The position numbers and the translations under genes are program-made. Positions 15,315-23,507 of a stretch of 34,188 bases of DNA are shown here, piece after piece. Position 1 is the first letter of the stretch. The number at the start of each line of letters is the position of its first letter. The stretch spans positions 1 through 34,188 of the forward strand of contig JAOPXD010000105.1 of the NCBI GenBank assembly GCA_025965315.1, given 5' to 3'. The notes under the pieces were generated by a model, which ran no database searches, was not told the origin of the DNA, and saw only the letters and a list, made by a program, of their open reading frames with translations. This DNA is from Marmoricola sp. Its GTDB lineage: Bacteria; Actinomycetota; Actinomycetes; Propionibacteriales; Nocardioidaceae.

Positions 15315-15410
15315 GAGATTTGTCCTTCGCTGGTAGCGCCTTGGCTGTCAGGGAGAGCCTGTGGCACCGCGGGCTCGATGACTGTTCGGCGGCTAACACA
15401 ACGGGGGTGG

Positions 15411-15431
15411 ATCTCGAACCTGTCGAGGTCT
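15411..15431. repeat. Dispersed palindromic repeat copy
   Basis: ATCTCGAACCTGTCGAGGT is an imperfect inverted repeat of the same type as those near 16858, 25490 and 32988 (consensus like GGTTTCGACAAGCTCAACC). All four copies are intergenic. Confidence 0.45.
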
Positions 15432-15479
15432 AGGGCCGCGCGCCCTCGAGAAGCTGATGTACTCGCTCGAATCCCGTGA

Positions 15480-15875
15480 TCAGACGCGGTTCGGCGCCCA
15501 CCCGTCGAGCGGCTCGTGCTCGACCAGCGGAAGAAACCGCTCACGGCTCCCAGCGAACGTGAAGTGGTACGTCACGGTGTACTGCGGTCCCAGCTCACGC
15601 ATGAGCTCTCGACTCAGCATCATTCCGACGTTGTCGAAATCGTCCATGTTGATCGCCCGGTCCCCGCCGTCGTAACGAAAGTGCCAGTCCGCCCAGGACA
15701 GCAGCCGGTCGCGAAGATCGGCAGTGATCGGCAGTTGGTGCTCCAAGGACTCGTCCGGGTCATCTGAGACGGCACCAGGTGGATCGACGTCAAGCACTCC
15801 CCAGAGTGCGAAGTCCGCTCCGCACTCGGCGAACATCCGGATCGGGTAGGGCTCCACCGCTCGAGTGGCACCCAT
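15480..15875 (-). CDS. Hypothetical protein, 131 residues
   Basis: This is an acidic, soluble protein with no signal peptide or membrane segment. The N-terminal half contains FALWGVLDVDPPG and the middle LSWADWHFRYDGGDRAINMDDFDNVG, followed by a helix MMLSRELMRELGPQYTVTYHFTFAG. The pattern of a hydrophobic strand start and aspartate-rich loop is not one I recognise. ATG at 15875 has CGGAG about 11 bases upstream. It is third in a leftward cluster behind the DUF3052 and membrane-protein genes, from which it is separated by about 40 bases. Confidence 0.6.
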   Translation of the reverse strand: MGATRAVEPYPIRMFAECGADFALWGVLDVDPPGAVSDDPDESLEHQLPITADLRDRLLSWADWHFRYDGGDRAINMDDFDNVGMMLSRELMRELGPQYTVTYHFTFAGSRERFLPLVEHEPLDGWAPNRV

Positions 15876-15915
15876 CGCGGGCTCCGGGGCGATCGGATTT
15901 GGGTGCCGGCGATGC

Positions 15916-16431
15916 CTAGGGACGGTCGACCGACCTCAGGCCCCCTGCGTAGGCCTCCCTGCCGGATCCGATGTAGCAGTACCTGGTGATGGCCGACACC
16001 CTGTCAGGCACGAAAGTGGTGCCGCGCTGGACCGCGAAGTAGTAGCAGCGCGCCTGACTGTCCGTCGGCTCATCCGGAAACAACCCGCCGAGCGAGAAGA
16101 AGATCGGCTTCAGGTACGCGTTGCCTGACTCGATCCGGTCCAGAGCGATGCGCTCCGGCGGTCCACCTCCACCTCCCCAGCTCTCCGCCATCGCCGGACT
16201 GATCACCGCCACTTGTTCGTGCGTCGCTGCGATCGCCCGACCGACCGTTCGGAGCGGTGCATGGTCTCGCCAGTCGTCGTACCGGCCTTTGGCGTGGCCG
16301 ATACCGATCAACGCCACCACGATGAGCGCACCGGTCAGCAATGGATGCCGCCGCCAGAACCGGGCTCTCCGCACGACCGGCGGGGGCGCCGGCACGGCAG
16401 GAGAGTCCGCAGCCACCGATGTCGTCGTCAT
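15916..16431 (-). CDS. Membrane-anchored hypothetical protein, 171 residues
   Basis: A basic, proline-rich cytoplasmic N-terminus (PAPPPVVRRARFWRRH) is followed by a single hydrophobic helix (PLLTGALIVVALIGIGHA) and a soluble domain of about 115 residues that probably lies outside the membrane. That domain has a glycine patch (WGGGGGPPER) and two cysteines (ARCYYFA and TRYCYIG) that could form a disulfide. I recognise no family. Its ATG at 16431 overlaps the TGA of the DUF3052 gene by four bases, so translation is coupled to that gene. Confidence 0.7.
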   Translation of the reverse strand: MTTTSVAADSPAVPAPPPVVRRARFWRRHPLLTGALIVVALIGIGHAKGRYDDWRDHAPLRTVGRAIAATHEQVAVISPAMAESWGGGGGPPERIALDRIESGNAYLKPIFFSLGGLFPDEPTDSQARCYYFAVQRGTTFVPDRVSAITRYCYIGSGREAYAGGLRSVDRP

Positions 16432-16841
16432 TCACGCATCGTAGGTGCAGCTCGGTCCGCTACCCGGCGTACGAACTTGAGGCCCGACCAGACCTCGTCG
16501 ATCGCGCACACCTTGACGTCGACGACCCCCGCCTCAAGTCCGACCGTGCGTACGACGTTGTCGTCGAGATCGGTCTCGTAGCCGAGCTTGCGAGCCGCCT
16601 TCTTGGGCCAGCAGACCCAGATCATCCCGGCCTGCTCGGTGTGCTCGAGCAGGACCGGGAGTCGCTGGGCGAGCTCGGCCCCGGCGGTCTGGAAGGTGAG
16701 GGTGATCGCCGCGAGCTCGGGTAGCCGGGTCGTGGTCGGGGCGGCGAGCGTGAAGCCCGCGGGCGCGCGGTCGACGTACACGGTCTGGCCGTCCTTGACC
16801 CCGAGCTTCTTCTCGAGCGGGGTGCCCGAGTAACCAACCAT
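16428..16841 (-). CDS. DUF3052 family protein
   Basis: This 137-residue protein has the DUF3052 opening GYSGTPLEKKLGVKDGQTV and the core MIWVCWPKKAARKLGYETDL, ending in CAIDEVWSGLKFVRR. The family occurs widely in actinobacteria and has no established function. It appears cytoplasmic. The start is ATG at 16841. It is the first gene of a leftward cluster, with a four-base ATGA overlap with the next gene. A dispersed-repeat copy lies just upstream at 16858-16879. Confidence 0.85.
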   Translation of the reverse strand: MVGYSGTPLEKKLGVKDGQTVYVDRAPAGFTLAAPTTTRLPELAAITLTFQTAGAELAQRLPVLLEHTEQAGMIWVCWPKKAARKLGYETDLDDNVVRTVGLEAGVVDVKVCAIDEVWSGLKFVRRVADRAAPTMRE

Positions 16842-16857
16842 GGGCCGACGCTATCGA

Positions 16858-16879
16858 GGTTTCGACAAGCTCAACCACC
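16858..16879. repeat. Dispersed repeat copy
   Basis: GGTTTCGACAAGCTCAACCA and two more bases form an imperfect inverted repeat. Its reverse form, GGTTGAGCTTGTCGAAACC, resembles a short sequence I recall as recurrent in high-GC actinobacterial genomes. It lies between divergent genes. Confidence 0.5.
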
Positions 16880-16908
16880 TGCTGCAGGGCGGGGGCTAGA
16901 TTTCGCTC

Positions 16909-17604
16909 GTGCCCTCACTGTCCACGTCCCTGAAGTTCAAGCTCGCGTACGTCGCCCTCGCGGCGGCCGACACCTGGCTTGCCGGTACGTCGAGCGAGCG
17001 GGCGCACCGGGCTCGGGTACTGACCAAGCCGTTCCTGATGCCCACGCTGATGGCGTCGCTGGTCACCGATCCGCGGGCGTCGGAATCCCCCCTGTTCACC
17101 AGCACCCTGATCGCCCAGGCCGGCGGCTGGGGTGGCGACCTGGCGCTGATGGGCCACAGCTCGAAGAGCTTCGTCGCCGGCAGCAGCTCGTTCGCGGTCG
17201 GGCACGCGTCGTACATGTCCGGGTTCCTGCGCAACCGGAGCGCCACTCCCCTGCCGGGCCCGAAGGCGGTTGCGGGGCTGTGGGCAGTGAGCGCGCCGGG
17301 GATGATCTTCGGCGCCGCCCGGCACGACAAGGCTCTCGGGCCGACGATCGCCGGCTACTCCGCGATGCTCGCCGGGACCGTCGCTACTGCGACGCAGCTC
17401 GACCCTGCTCTGCCGAGGTCGGCTCGCCGCGCCACGATCGCCGGAGCCGCGCTGTTCATGCTGTCGGACTCCGTGCTCGGGACCCGGAAGTTCCTGCTGA
17501 AGAGCGCACCCCCGCGGATCGAGTCCGTGGTGATGGCGACCTACACGGCTGCTCAGTTCTTGCTGAGCGAGGGTGCTGCGCGGGCTGGGCGTCCGGGCGC
17601 CTGA
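16909..17604 (+). CDS. Lysoplasmalogenase / YhhN family membrane protein
   Basis: This 231-residue polytopic protein fits the YhhN family, whose characterised members hydrolyse the vinyl ether bond of lysoplasmalogen. Seen here are repeated hydrophobic helices, a conserved KPFLMPTLMA segment, GGWGGDLALMG and FAVGHASYMSGF. Near the C-terminus is FMLSDSVLGTRKFL, the family's conserved aspartate-bearing helix. Whether this actinobacterial member uses ether lipids is not known. The start is GTG at 16909. It is convergent with the LysM gene and shares a perfect terminator with it. Confidence 0.82.
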   Translation: MPSLSTSLKFKLAYVALAAADTWLAGTSSERAHRARVLTKPFLMPTLMASLVTDPRASESPLFTSTLIAQAGGWGGDLALMGHSSKSFVAGSSSFAVGHASYMSGFLRNRSATPLPGPKAVAGLWAVSAPGMIFGAARHDKALGPTIAGYSAMLAGTVATATQLDPALPRSARRATIAGAALFMLSDSVLGTRKFLLKSAPPRIESVVMATYTAAQFLLSEGAARAGRPGA

Positions 17605-17617
17605 GCCGGACATGACA

Positions 17618-17645
17618 AAGGCGGGGCCAGCGCTGGCCCCGCCTT
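17618..17645. terminator. Bidirectional terminator, perfect 28-bp palindrome
   Basis: AAGGCGGGGCCAGC abuts its exact reverse complement GCTGGCCCCGCCTT, so both convergent genes can end here. T-rich sequence flanks it only weakly. Confidence 0.8.
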
Positions 17646-17727
17646 CATCTCTTCCCACACATGCCGACGACCCGGGTCGAGGGAGTCATCGGACGTTCTT
17701 GTTGATCCGGCTCAGTGTTGATCCTGC

Positions 17728-18090
17728 TCAGTGGAGCGGGATCGCGATCTTCTGGCCGACGGTCAGGCTGGCACCGGTGAGCGAGTTGAGCTGCTCGATG
17801 TGCTGGACCATGTCGCGGATGTGACCGGGGCTCGCGATCGTGCCGGCGATGCCGTAGAGGGTGTCGCCCGGCTGGACCTCGATCGTGCGGGTCGGCTCCG
17901 GCGTACCTCCGTCGCGCGACGCGGTCGCCCAGCCGCTCAGGCTCATCATCACGACGAGCGCGATGGCCAGGAACGCGAGGACCACGACGACGCGGCCACG
18001 CTGGGTGAGCTTGACCGTCGGCGCTGCGGCAACGCGCGGCATCCGGACGGAGCTCGAAACGAATGCGGGGGAAATGCTGAGTGTGCTCAT
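17728..18090 (-). CDS. LysM-domain membrane protein beside lexA (SOS cell-division inhibitor type)
   Basis: This 120-residue protein has a cytoplasmic N-terminus of about 30 residues, one transmembrane helix (VVVVLAFLAIALVVMMSL), and an external LysM domain (TIEVQPGDTLYGIAGTIASP through LTVGQKIAIPLH) that binds peptidoglycan. The order, membrane anchor then LysM, next to and divergent from lexA, matches known SOS-induced division suppressors: YneA in Bacillus and the mycobacterial Rv2719c/ChiZ next to lexA. It would slow division during DNA damage. The ATG at 18090 follows AGGAGGCAG. The SOS boxes at 18220-18313 are placed to control it. No catalytic domain is present. Confidence 0.85.
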   Translation of the reverse strand: MSTLSISPAFVSSSVRMPRVAAAPTVKLTQRGRVVVVLAFLAIALVVMMSLSGWATASRDGGTPEPTRTIEVQPGDTLYGIAGTIASPGHIRDMVQHIEQLNSLTGASLTVGQKIAIPLH

Positions 18091-18219
18091 CTGTCTGCCT
18101 CCTGGGGAAGTCCGGCCCGTGTGGCCGGTTGGTCGTGGCTGCGACCCCTCTGATCTGTTGACCTCTTTCTAACCGCGACCACCGACACTCTTTGCCCGGC
18201 GGCTCGATCAGACGTTCGA

Positions 18220-18313
18220 TCGAACACATGTACGAAGATAGATCACCTGTTCGAACGATGTCAAGAACGTATGTTCGAATGAAGCCGACACGCCCGTTCG
18301 AACAAGTGTTTGA
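18220..18313. promoter_or_regulatory. Three LexA (SOS) boxes between the LysM gene and lexA
   Basis: Three 16-bp sites resemble the Gram-positive consensus CGAAC-N4-GTTCG: TCGAACACATGTACGA (18220-18235), AAGAACGTATGTTCGA (18263-18278) and TCGAACAAGTGTTTGA (18298-18313). A weaker half-site pair starts at 18251. The third lies 32 bases before the lexA ATG, consistent with autorepression; the first lies nearest to the LysM gene. Confidence 0.9.
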
Positions 18314-18345
18314 AGTTGGGCCACGTTTGGGTCTACCGTCGCTCC

Positions 18346-19098
18346 ATGGCGACTGACGGCAAGGACGACGTGATGACCACGACCACGGGCGGGACCATCC
18401 GTGAGTTGCCCGACTCTCCCCCGGACGCGACCGGGCTGACCCCGCGGCAGCAGCGCATCCTGATGGTGCTGCGCGACGCGATCGAGCAGCGCGGCTACCC
18501 GCCGAGCATCCGTGAGATCGGCGAGCACGTCGGCCTGGCGAGCTCCTCGAGCGTCGCCCACCAGCTGCGCGTGCTCGAGCAGAAGGGTTTCATCAAGCGC
18601 GACCCCAACCGCCCCCGCGCCCTCGAGGTCTTCCTGCCCGAGCTGATGGCTGCGCGCCGCTCGATCTCCAGCGGCGACGACACCGCAGGGTTCGACGTCA
18701 CCGGCATCGGCGACATGATCCCGCAGGCGATCCAGGTGCCGCTCGTCGGTCGGATCGCGGCCGGTGGCCCGATCCTCGCCGAGGAGCACGTCGAGGAGAT
18801 CTACCCGCTGCCCAAGACGCTCGTCGGCGAGGGCACCCTCTTCATGCTCGAGGTCGTCGGCGACTCGATGATCGATGCTGCGATCTGCAGCGGCGACTTC
18901 GTCGTCGTACGCCAGGAGCAGACGGCCGAGAACGGCGACATCGTCGCTGCCCTCCTCGACGGCGAGGCCACGGTCAAGACGTTCCAGCGCAAGGACGGGC
19001 ACGTCTGGCTGATGCCGCACAACCCGGCGTTCGACCCGATCGACGGCACGCACGCCTCGATCCTCGGCATCGTCACCGCCGTGCTCCGCAAGGTCTGA
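18346..19098 (+). CDS. lexA: SOS repressor LexA
   Basis: This 250-residue repressor-protease controls the DNA-damage response. Its N-terminal winged helix ([40 protein letters not shown]) reads SOS boxes. The C-terminal part is the S24 self-cleavage domain: the cleavage site Ala-Gly in GRIAAGGPI (139-140), the catalytic serine in GDSM (S174) and the lysine in ATVKTF (K211). RecA filaments on single-stranded DNA trigger cleavage. The start is ATG at 18346; an in-frame ATG at 18373 has a better AAGGAC site and would give 241 residues. Three SOS boxes lie in the upstream intergenic region. Confidence 0.97.
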   Translation: MATDGKDDVMTTTTGGTIRELPDSPPDATGLTPRQQRILMVLRDAIEQRGYPPSIREIGEHVGLASSSSVAHQLRVLEQKGFIKRDPNRPRALEVFLPELMAARRSISSGDDTAGFDVTGIGDMIPQAIQVPLVGRIAAGGPILAEEHVEEIYPLPKTLVGEGTLFMLEVVGDSMIDAAICSGDFVVVRQEQTAENGDIVAALLDGEATVKTFQRKDGHVWLMPHNPAFDPIDGTHASILGIVTAVLRKV

Positions 19099-19150
19099 CC
19101 AGGCGGTGATGAAGTGGCCGTCCGGGCTGCCCGCTGAGTAGGTTCGGCGG

Positions 19151-20404
19151 GTGGCCTCGGACGCGAAAGCAGCACTCACCCGACGCGGGATCCCGGTGGA
19201 CCCGACCCTGCGGGTGCTCGCACTCGGCACGATGGTCAACCGGGCCGGCAACGGCGCGCTGGTCACGACGTTCGCGCTGTACTTCACCCGCGAGGTCCAT
19301 CTGCACGCGGCGCAGGTGGGTGTGGCACTCTCGGTCGGCGCACTCGCCGGGCTGTTCGCCCAGATCCCCGCGGGGCATCTCGGCGACGTCCGCGGCCCCC
19401 GGGAAACGCTGAGGGTCCTCACGATCCTTTCCGGAGCGTGCACGCTCGGGCTCCTGGTCACCCGTCAGCTCTGGGCGCTGATCCTGGTGATGGCGCTGAT
19501 CAACGCGGCCGAGTACGGCGCGAACGCGGTACGCAGCGGGTACGTCGCCCGGATCGCGGTCGGTGGCCAGGGAGTCCGCTTCAAGGCATACCTGCGCGCG
19601 GTCACGAACGTCGCCATGTCGTTGGGTGCGCTGCTCGGCGGTATCGCGCTGTGGATCAACCAGCCGTGGGCCTACCTGACCGTGCTGGGCATCGACGCGG
19701 TCACCTCGATCATCACCGGCCTGATGTTCTCGAGGCTCCCGCACATCGCACCCACGCCCCCGCGCGGCGTCGGCGAGCCGCGCCTCGCCGTACTGAGAGA
19801 CATTCCGTTCGTCGTGGTGACGCTGCTCTGCGGGATCGTCGCGATGCACTTCATCGTGATGGAGGTCGGGATCCCGCTGTGGATCAGCCAGCACACCGAC
19901 GCCCCGACGTCGATGGTCGCGATCCTGCTGGTCCTCAACACCGTCGTGGTCGCGCTGTTCCAGGTCCGGCTGAGCCTCGGCGCTGACGACGTCACCCACT
20001 CGGCGAACGCCATGGTCAGCGGCGCGCTGTGGATCGCGATCGGCTTCGTCGTGATCAGCCTGACCGACGGGACCGGGCGCCTCGGGGCGGTAGCGCTGCT
20101 GATCGTCGGCGCCAGCATCCACGTGGTCGGCGAGATGATCACCAGCGGCGGCCAGTGGGGCATCTCGATGGGGCTTGCGCCCGAGGAGCGTCAAGGTCAG
20201 TACCAGGGCTTCGCCGGCGTCGGCTTCGGGCTCGCGAACGTCGTCGCCCCGACCCTGATCACGCTGCTCTGCATCACCTGGGGACGACCCGGGTGGTACG
20301 TGATGGCCGGCTTGGTGCTCGGCGCCGCGGTGCTGCTGCGTCCGGCCAGCGCTTGGGCATTGGCGACGAGGGAGAAGTACGGCGCCGCGACCGCGTCCGG
20401 TTGA
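19151..20404 (+). CDS. Major facilitator superfamily transporter
   Basis: This 417-residue polytopic protein has the pattern of about twelve hydrophobic helices. The loop after the second helix, GHLGDVRGPRETL, is the MFS motif A region. The N-terminal half begins VDPTLRVLALGTMVNRAGNG, typical of actinobacterial MFS exporters with one substrate cavity. Substrate cannot be told from sequence. The start is GTG at 19151, 52 bases after lexA, and possibly co-transcribed. The gene ends with ATASG near the next lipoprotein gene. Confidence 0.85.
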   Translation: MASDAKAALTRRGIPVDPTLRVLALGTMVNRAGNGALVTTFALYFTREVHLHAAQVGVALSVGALAGLFAQIPAGHLGDVRGPRETLRVLTILSGACTLGLLVTRQLWALILVMALINAAEYGANAVRSGYVARIAVGGQGVRFKAYLRAVTNVAMSLGALLGGIALWINQPWAYLTVLGIDAVTSIITGLMFSRLPHIAPTPPRGVGEPRLAVLRDIPFVVVTLLCGIVAMHFIVMEVGIPLWISQHTDAPTSMVAILLVLNTVVVALFQVRLSLGADDVTHSANAMVSGALWIAIGFVVISLTDGTGRLGAVALLIVGASIHVVGEMITSGGQWGISMGLAPEERQGQYQGFAGVGFGLANVVAPTLITLLCITWGRPGWYVMAGLVLGAAVLLRPASAWALATREKYGAATASG

Positions 20405-20437
20405 CCTTCGACGGACCGACTACGGCATCATCGGCGC

Positions 20438-21247
20438 ATGGTGAAGAAGCCGCTGAGGTCGTCCGTGACCGCGACCGTTGCTGCCCTGCTCGCTCTCGGC
20501 GCTGCGGCGTGCGGCGGTCCCGGCAGCGACCCGGGAACGCTGGGGGTGCCGCTGTACAGCCAGACTCCGCTGGCTGGCGTCACCGGTACGGCGGGCATCG
20601 GTACCGATCCAACGCGGCTCCTGACGACGCTCGCGGCCAACATGGAGGCCAAGGGTTCGGCGCACGTCGACGAGCAGACCCCGACCGAGCTCGTCAGCGG
20701 CACGTTCAGCGCGAACAGCTCCGGCACGGATGTCGCGGTCACGATCTCGGTGCCCGGTACCCAGCTGCAGAACCTGCAGGTCATCGCGGTCGGCGGTGCC
20801 ACCTACGTCTCCCTGAGCCAGGTGACCGGGGCCGGCAAGTTCGCCCAGATCCAGGCCACCGACACCACCCTCGGCCCGTTGCTGGCCTCGCTCCAGACCA
20901 TCCGGCCGGGCACGACCTTCTCCAAGGTGGCGCCCGCGGTCACCAAGGTGCGCGACCTCGGCCCCGTCACCGTCGGAGGCGACAAGACCGAGCACTTCCT
21001 GCTGCTGATCGACTCCCTGCAGTCCCACCAGCTGCTCAACCCGAACGTGCAGCTGTCGCCCGAGAGCGCCGCGAAGCTGCCGAAGACCTTCCGCTACAAC
21101 CTGTACGTCAAGGACGGGCTGGTACGCCGGGTGCAGTTCGTCCTCCTGGGCAAGGCCACGACCCTGGACTACACGCACTGGGGTTCGTCGAGCCACATCA
21201 GCGCGCCTCCGGCCTCGGCGCTCGTCGCGACGCCGGCGGGGCTCTAG
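20438..21247 (+). CDS. LppX/LprG-like lipoprotein
   Basis: This 269-residue protein has a signal sequence ending in a lipobox (LALGAAAC, lipidated Cys at about residue 25) followed by low-complexity linker (GGPGSDPGTLG). The mature part resembles the LppX/LprAFG fold, a beta sheet over a large lipid pocket: repeated amphipathic strands in AHVDEQTPTELVSGTF, VAVTISVPGTQLQNLQVI and KTFRYNLYVKDGLVRRVQ. Homologues carry lipids or lipoglycans to the outer envelope. The ATG at 20438 is preferred, with no strong ribosome site upstream. It lies behind the MFS gene, perhaps in one operon. Confidence 0.78.
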   Translation: MVKKPLRSSVTATVAALLALGAAACGGPGSDPGTLGVPLYSQTPLAGVTGTAGIGTDPTRLLTTLAANMEAKGSAHVDEQTPTELVSGTFSANSSGTDVAVTISVPGTQLQNLQVIAVGGATYVSLSQVTGAGKFAQIQATDTTLGPLLASLQTIRPGTTFSKVAPAVTKVRDLGPVTVGGDKTEHFLLLIDSLQSHQLLNPNVQLSPESAAKLPKTFRYNLYVKDGLVRRVQFVLLGKATTLDYTHWGSSSHISAPPASALVATPAGL

Positions 21248-21327
21248 CTTGCGGGATGCTTGACGACCGGCACGACGAGACCGAGCTCCGGGTCCCGGTG
21301 CCCGACCAGCGATCTAGAGTGAATTGC

Positions 21328-21729
21328 ATGGCACTTGATCGCCTCCTCGGCACCTGGCAGATCACGATGAAGCATCGCGCAGTGACGACGCCGATCATCG
21401 GGCAGCAACGCTACGAGCGGGTGCTCGACGACGCCTACGTCCTGCTGGATTGGACGTACGAGCATCCCGACTTCCCGGATGCGCTGGCACTGCTCTCCGA
21501 GGTCGAGATGCACTACTTCGACGTTCGGCGGGTGACCCGGGTCTTCACCCTCGAGTGGAACGCCGACGGCTGGTCGACGGTGCACCTGGATCCGACGTTC
21601 TCCCAGCGCTACACCGCCCGCTTCGAGGAGCCGGGCTCCATCGTCACCGACGGCGAGTACTCCGACGACGGCGGCATGACCTGGCACCACGACTTCACGA
21701 TGAACTCCCTCCGGAAGGACCGCCCGTGA
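21328..21729 (+). CDS. Calycin-like (DUF1579-type) small protein
   Basis: This 133-residue protein begins MALDRLLGTWQITMKHRAV; the LGTW turn followed by strands is typical of beta-barrel ligand-binding folds of the calycin/DUF1579 type. Later blocks are RYERVLDDAYVLLDWTYEHP, RVFTLEWNADGW and FEEPGSIVTDGEYSDDGGMT. There is no signal peptide, so the protein is probably cytoplasmic. The ATG at 21328 is the best start; the frame upstream is long but overlaps the lipoprotein gene and looks non-coding. Its stop overlaps the start of the RibD_C gene by four bases (GTGA), indicating translational coupling. Ligand unknown. Confidence 0.72.
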   Translation: MALDRLLGTWQITMKHRAVTTPIIGQQRYERVLDDAYVLLDWTYEHPDFPDALALLSEVEMHYFDVRRVTRVFTLEWNADGWSTVHLDPTFSQRYTARFEEPGSIVTDGEYSDDGGMTWHHDFTMNSLRKDRP

Positions 21730-22322
21730 CCAGCTCCGGCCGCAGGATCACCGCCAACCTCAGCCTGACCCTCGACGGCCGGTACCACGGGCCCGGCGGG
21801 CCCGGAGACCTCGCAGCCATCGTGCCGTACGCCGTCACCGAGCTCGGGCGCAACCACCTCGCCAAGATCCACGACGGTGCGACGACCGCCCTCCTGTCCC
21901 GCGGCAACGGCGAGGGCTTCCTGGGCTACTGGTCCCCCATCGCCACCGACGAGACCGCGGACCATCGCGACCGCGGCTACGCACAGTGGTTGGTCGGCGC
22001 CGAGAAGGTCGTCCTGTCCACGACCCGTACGGAGCTCCCCTACGAGCGGACCCGGGTCGTCAACGCCCCGGCCGAGAAGGTCGTCGCCGACCTCAAGGCG
22101 GAAGGCATCGGCGACATCCTGGTCAACACCAGCCCGACCATCCTCAAACCGTTGCTGGCCGCAGACCTGGTCGACCGGCTGTACCTGCTGATCTGCCCCG
22201 AGATCGTCGGTGGCGGCGAGCGCCTGTTCGACGACGGGCTGCCGCCAACGAAGTGGCTACTGACCAGCCAGGACACCGGCGACCTGGGTGAGCTGTCGCT
22301 GGTCTACGACCGGCTGCGCTGA
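21726..22322 (+). CDS. RibD C-terminal domain / dihydrofolate reductase-like reductase
   Basis: This 198-residue protein fits the RibD_C family: ITANLSLTLDGRYHG at the N-terminus, VGAEKVVLSTTRTEL in the middle, EGIGDILVNTSPTILKPLLAADLVDRLYLLICPEIVGGGERLFDDG toward the end. Members bind NADPH with a DHFR-like fold; many have no assigned substrate and are not the essential folate or riboflavin enzymes. The start is GTG at 21726, overlapping the stop of the preceding calycin-like gene, so the two are co-translated. Confidence 0.85.
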   Translation: MTSSGRRITANLSLTLDGRYHGPGGPGDLAAIVPYAVTELGRNHLAKIHDGATTALLSRGNGEGFLGYWSPIATDETADHRDRGYAQWLVGAEKVVLSTTRTELPYERTRVVNAPAEKVVADLKAEGIGDILVNTSPTILKPLLAADLVDRLYLLICPEIVGGGERLFDDGLPPTKWLLTSQDTGDLGELSLVYDRLR

Positions 22323-22360
22323 GGTAGTCCCCCGCCCGTGGGTGGCACCGGCACCCCGCC

Positions 22361-22430
22361 AGCAAGTACAAGTTCCAGGTGCGCGGTACAACGCGAACGG
22401 ACACGGTCAGGAGTCGTTGTCCGGCCACCC
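22361..22430 (+). pseudogene. Frameshifted fibronectin-III relic
   Basis: AGCAAGTACAAGTTCCAGGT reads SKYKFQV, like the last strand of an FN3 domain. After a shift of one base at about 22381 the text resumes as ARYNANGHGQES, the usual FN3 end (compare GRYKFKVYAFNSLGATVGS in the downstream gene). No upstream domain is left, so this is a broken remnant of a related secreted gene. Confidence 0.5.
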
Positions 22431-22532
22431 GAACGCGGTCACCGCTCGCCGACGGATCGACCAGCACCTCCGAACCTTGCCAGTTTCGCAATTCCCCGGC
22501 GCTCCTGAGCAAATCTGGGCAAGATTTGAGTC

Positions 22533-23507
22533 ATGCGCGCTTCCCTCCCTCTCGGGCTCGGCACACTCGCCGTCGCCGTCCTCATCCCGCTCAGCCTGAT
22601 CGCCGCCCCCTCCGCCTCAGCGGCCGGGTTGGCGGCCACCAGGACGACCGCCGTCGTGCCCGACGCCCCGGGCTCGGTCACGGCGACCACGAACGTCCGT
22701 TCGACGACCGGAACGCTGAGCTGGACGGTGCCGGGCTCGATCGGCGACTCCCCCCTGACCGGCTACAAGATCACCGGGACCCCGGAAGACGATCAGCAGG
22801 TGGGCCCCGGCGTCACCAGCATCCCGTTGTCCGGCCTGGTCCCCGGGCAGGACTACTCGATCGACGTCACGGCGATGAACTCGACGGGCTCCGGTTCCGC
22901 CAGCGAAGCCGACCTGTACGTCAAGACCTGGATGCCGACCGCAGCCCCGACCATGCACCTGTTCATCTCGGGCTCCCGCCTGATCGTCGAGTGGCACACG
23001 CCGGCCAACCCGGGCAACGCCGACTTCACCGACTGGCAGGTCACCGTCAACGGTCAGGCGTACGACTCGAACTACGGCCAGTACACCGGCCTCGCGCTCT
23101 CCACCCCTGGGAACGGTCCGCACACGATCAAGCTGAAGCTCCTCGGAAGCGCTGATCTCGGAAGTGCGACCCCGACCGCCACCAAGTCCTACACCTTCGG
23201 CGCAACCGCTCCACGGATCACCAAGCCGTCGAGCGGCAAGAAGGGCGGCGCCTCCACCGCGACCGCGACCTGGAAGGCACCGGCCCACACGAACGGCTAC
23301 CCGATCACGGGCTACCGGGTGATCGCCTACCGGCTCAACAGCAGCGGCCAGATCGTCGGCGATGCCATCACCAAGTTGCTCAAGGCCAGCACGCGCTCGT
23401 TCACCGGCAGCCTTTCCAAGGGCCGCTACAAGTTCAAGGTCTACGCCTTCAACTCGCTCGGCGCCACGGTCGGATCCGCCTACTCGAAGACCGTCACTGC
23501 CCGCTGA
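22533..23507 (+). CDS. Secreted fibronectin type III domain protein
   Basis: This 324-residue protein has a signal peptide (hydrophobic core to about residue 25, cleavage after SASA) and then beta-sandwich repeats. The first FN3 (about 35-135) shows LSWTVPGSIGDSPLTGYKIT and YSIDVTAMNSTGSGS. A middle domain of about 100 residues is followed by a second FN3 (about 225-324) with ATWKAPAHTNGYPITGYRVI and YKFKVYAFNSLGA. No sortase signal or membrane anchor is seen. FN3 modules in such proteins usually mediate binding on surfaces or to polysaccharides. The ATG at 22533 is used; the ribosome site is not obvious. The stop overlaps the convergent DinG-like gene by 14 bases. Confidence 0.83.
   Translation: MRASLPLGLGTLAVAVLIPLSLIAAPSASAAGLAATRTTAVVPDAPGSVTATTNVRSTTGTLSWTVPGSIGDSPLTGYKITGTPEDDQQVGPGVTSIPLSGLVPGQDYSIDVTAMNSTGSGSASEADLYVKTWMPTAAPTMHLFISGSRLIVEWHTPANPGNADFTDWQVTVNGQAYDSNYGQYTGLALSTPGNGPHTIKLKLLGSADLGSATPTATKSYTFGATAPRITKPSSGKKGGASTATATWKAPAHTNGYPITGYRVIAYRLNSSGQIVGDAITKLLKASTRSFTGSLSKGRYKFKVYAFNSLGATVGSAYSKTVTAR

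Noticed and set aside
15315-15479. tRNA or small RNA in the gap before the cyclic-nucleotide-binding gene
   Set aside because: CTCGAACC suggests a T-loop, but the flanking bases do not pair as a cloverleaf; it is better explained as a dispersed repeat copy.
20029-21327. Extended frame upstream of the calycin-like gene
   Set aside because: It overlaps the MFS and lipoprotein genes out of frame and is arginine-rich; only the part from 21328 has a convincing start and fold.
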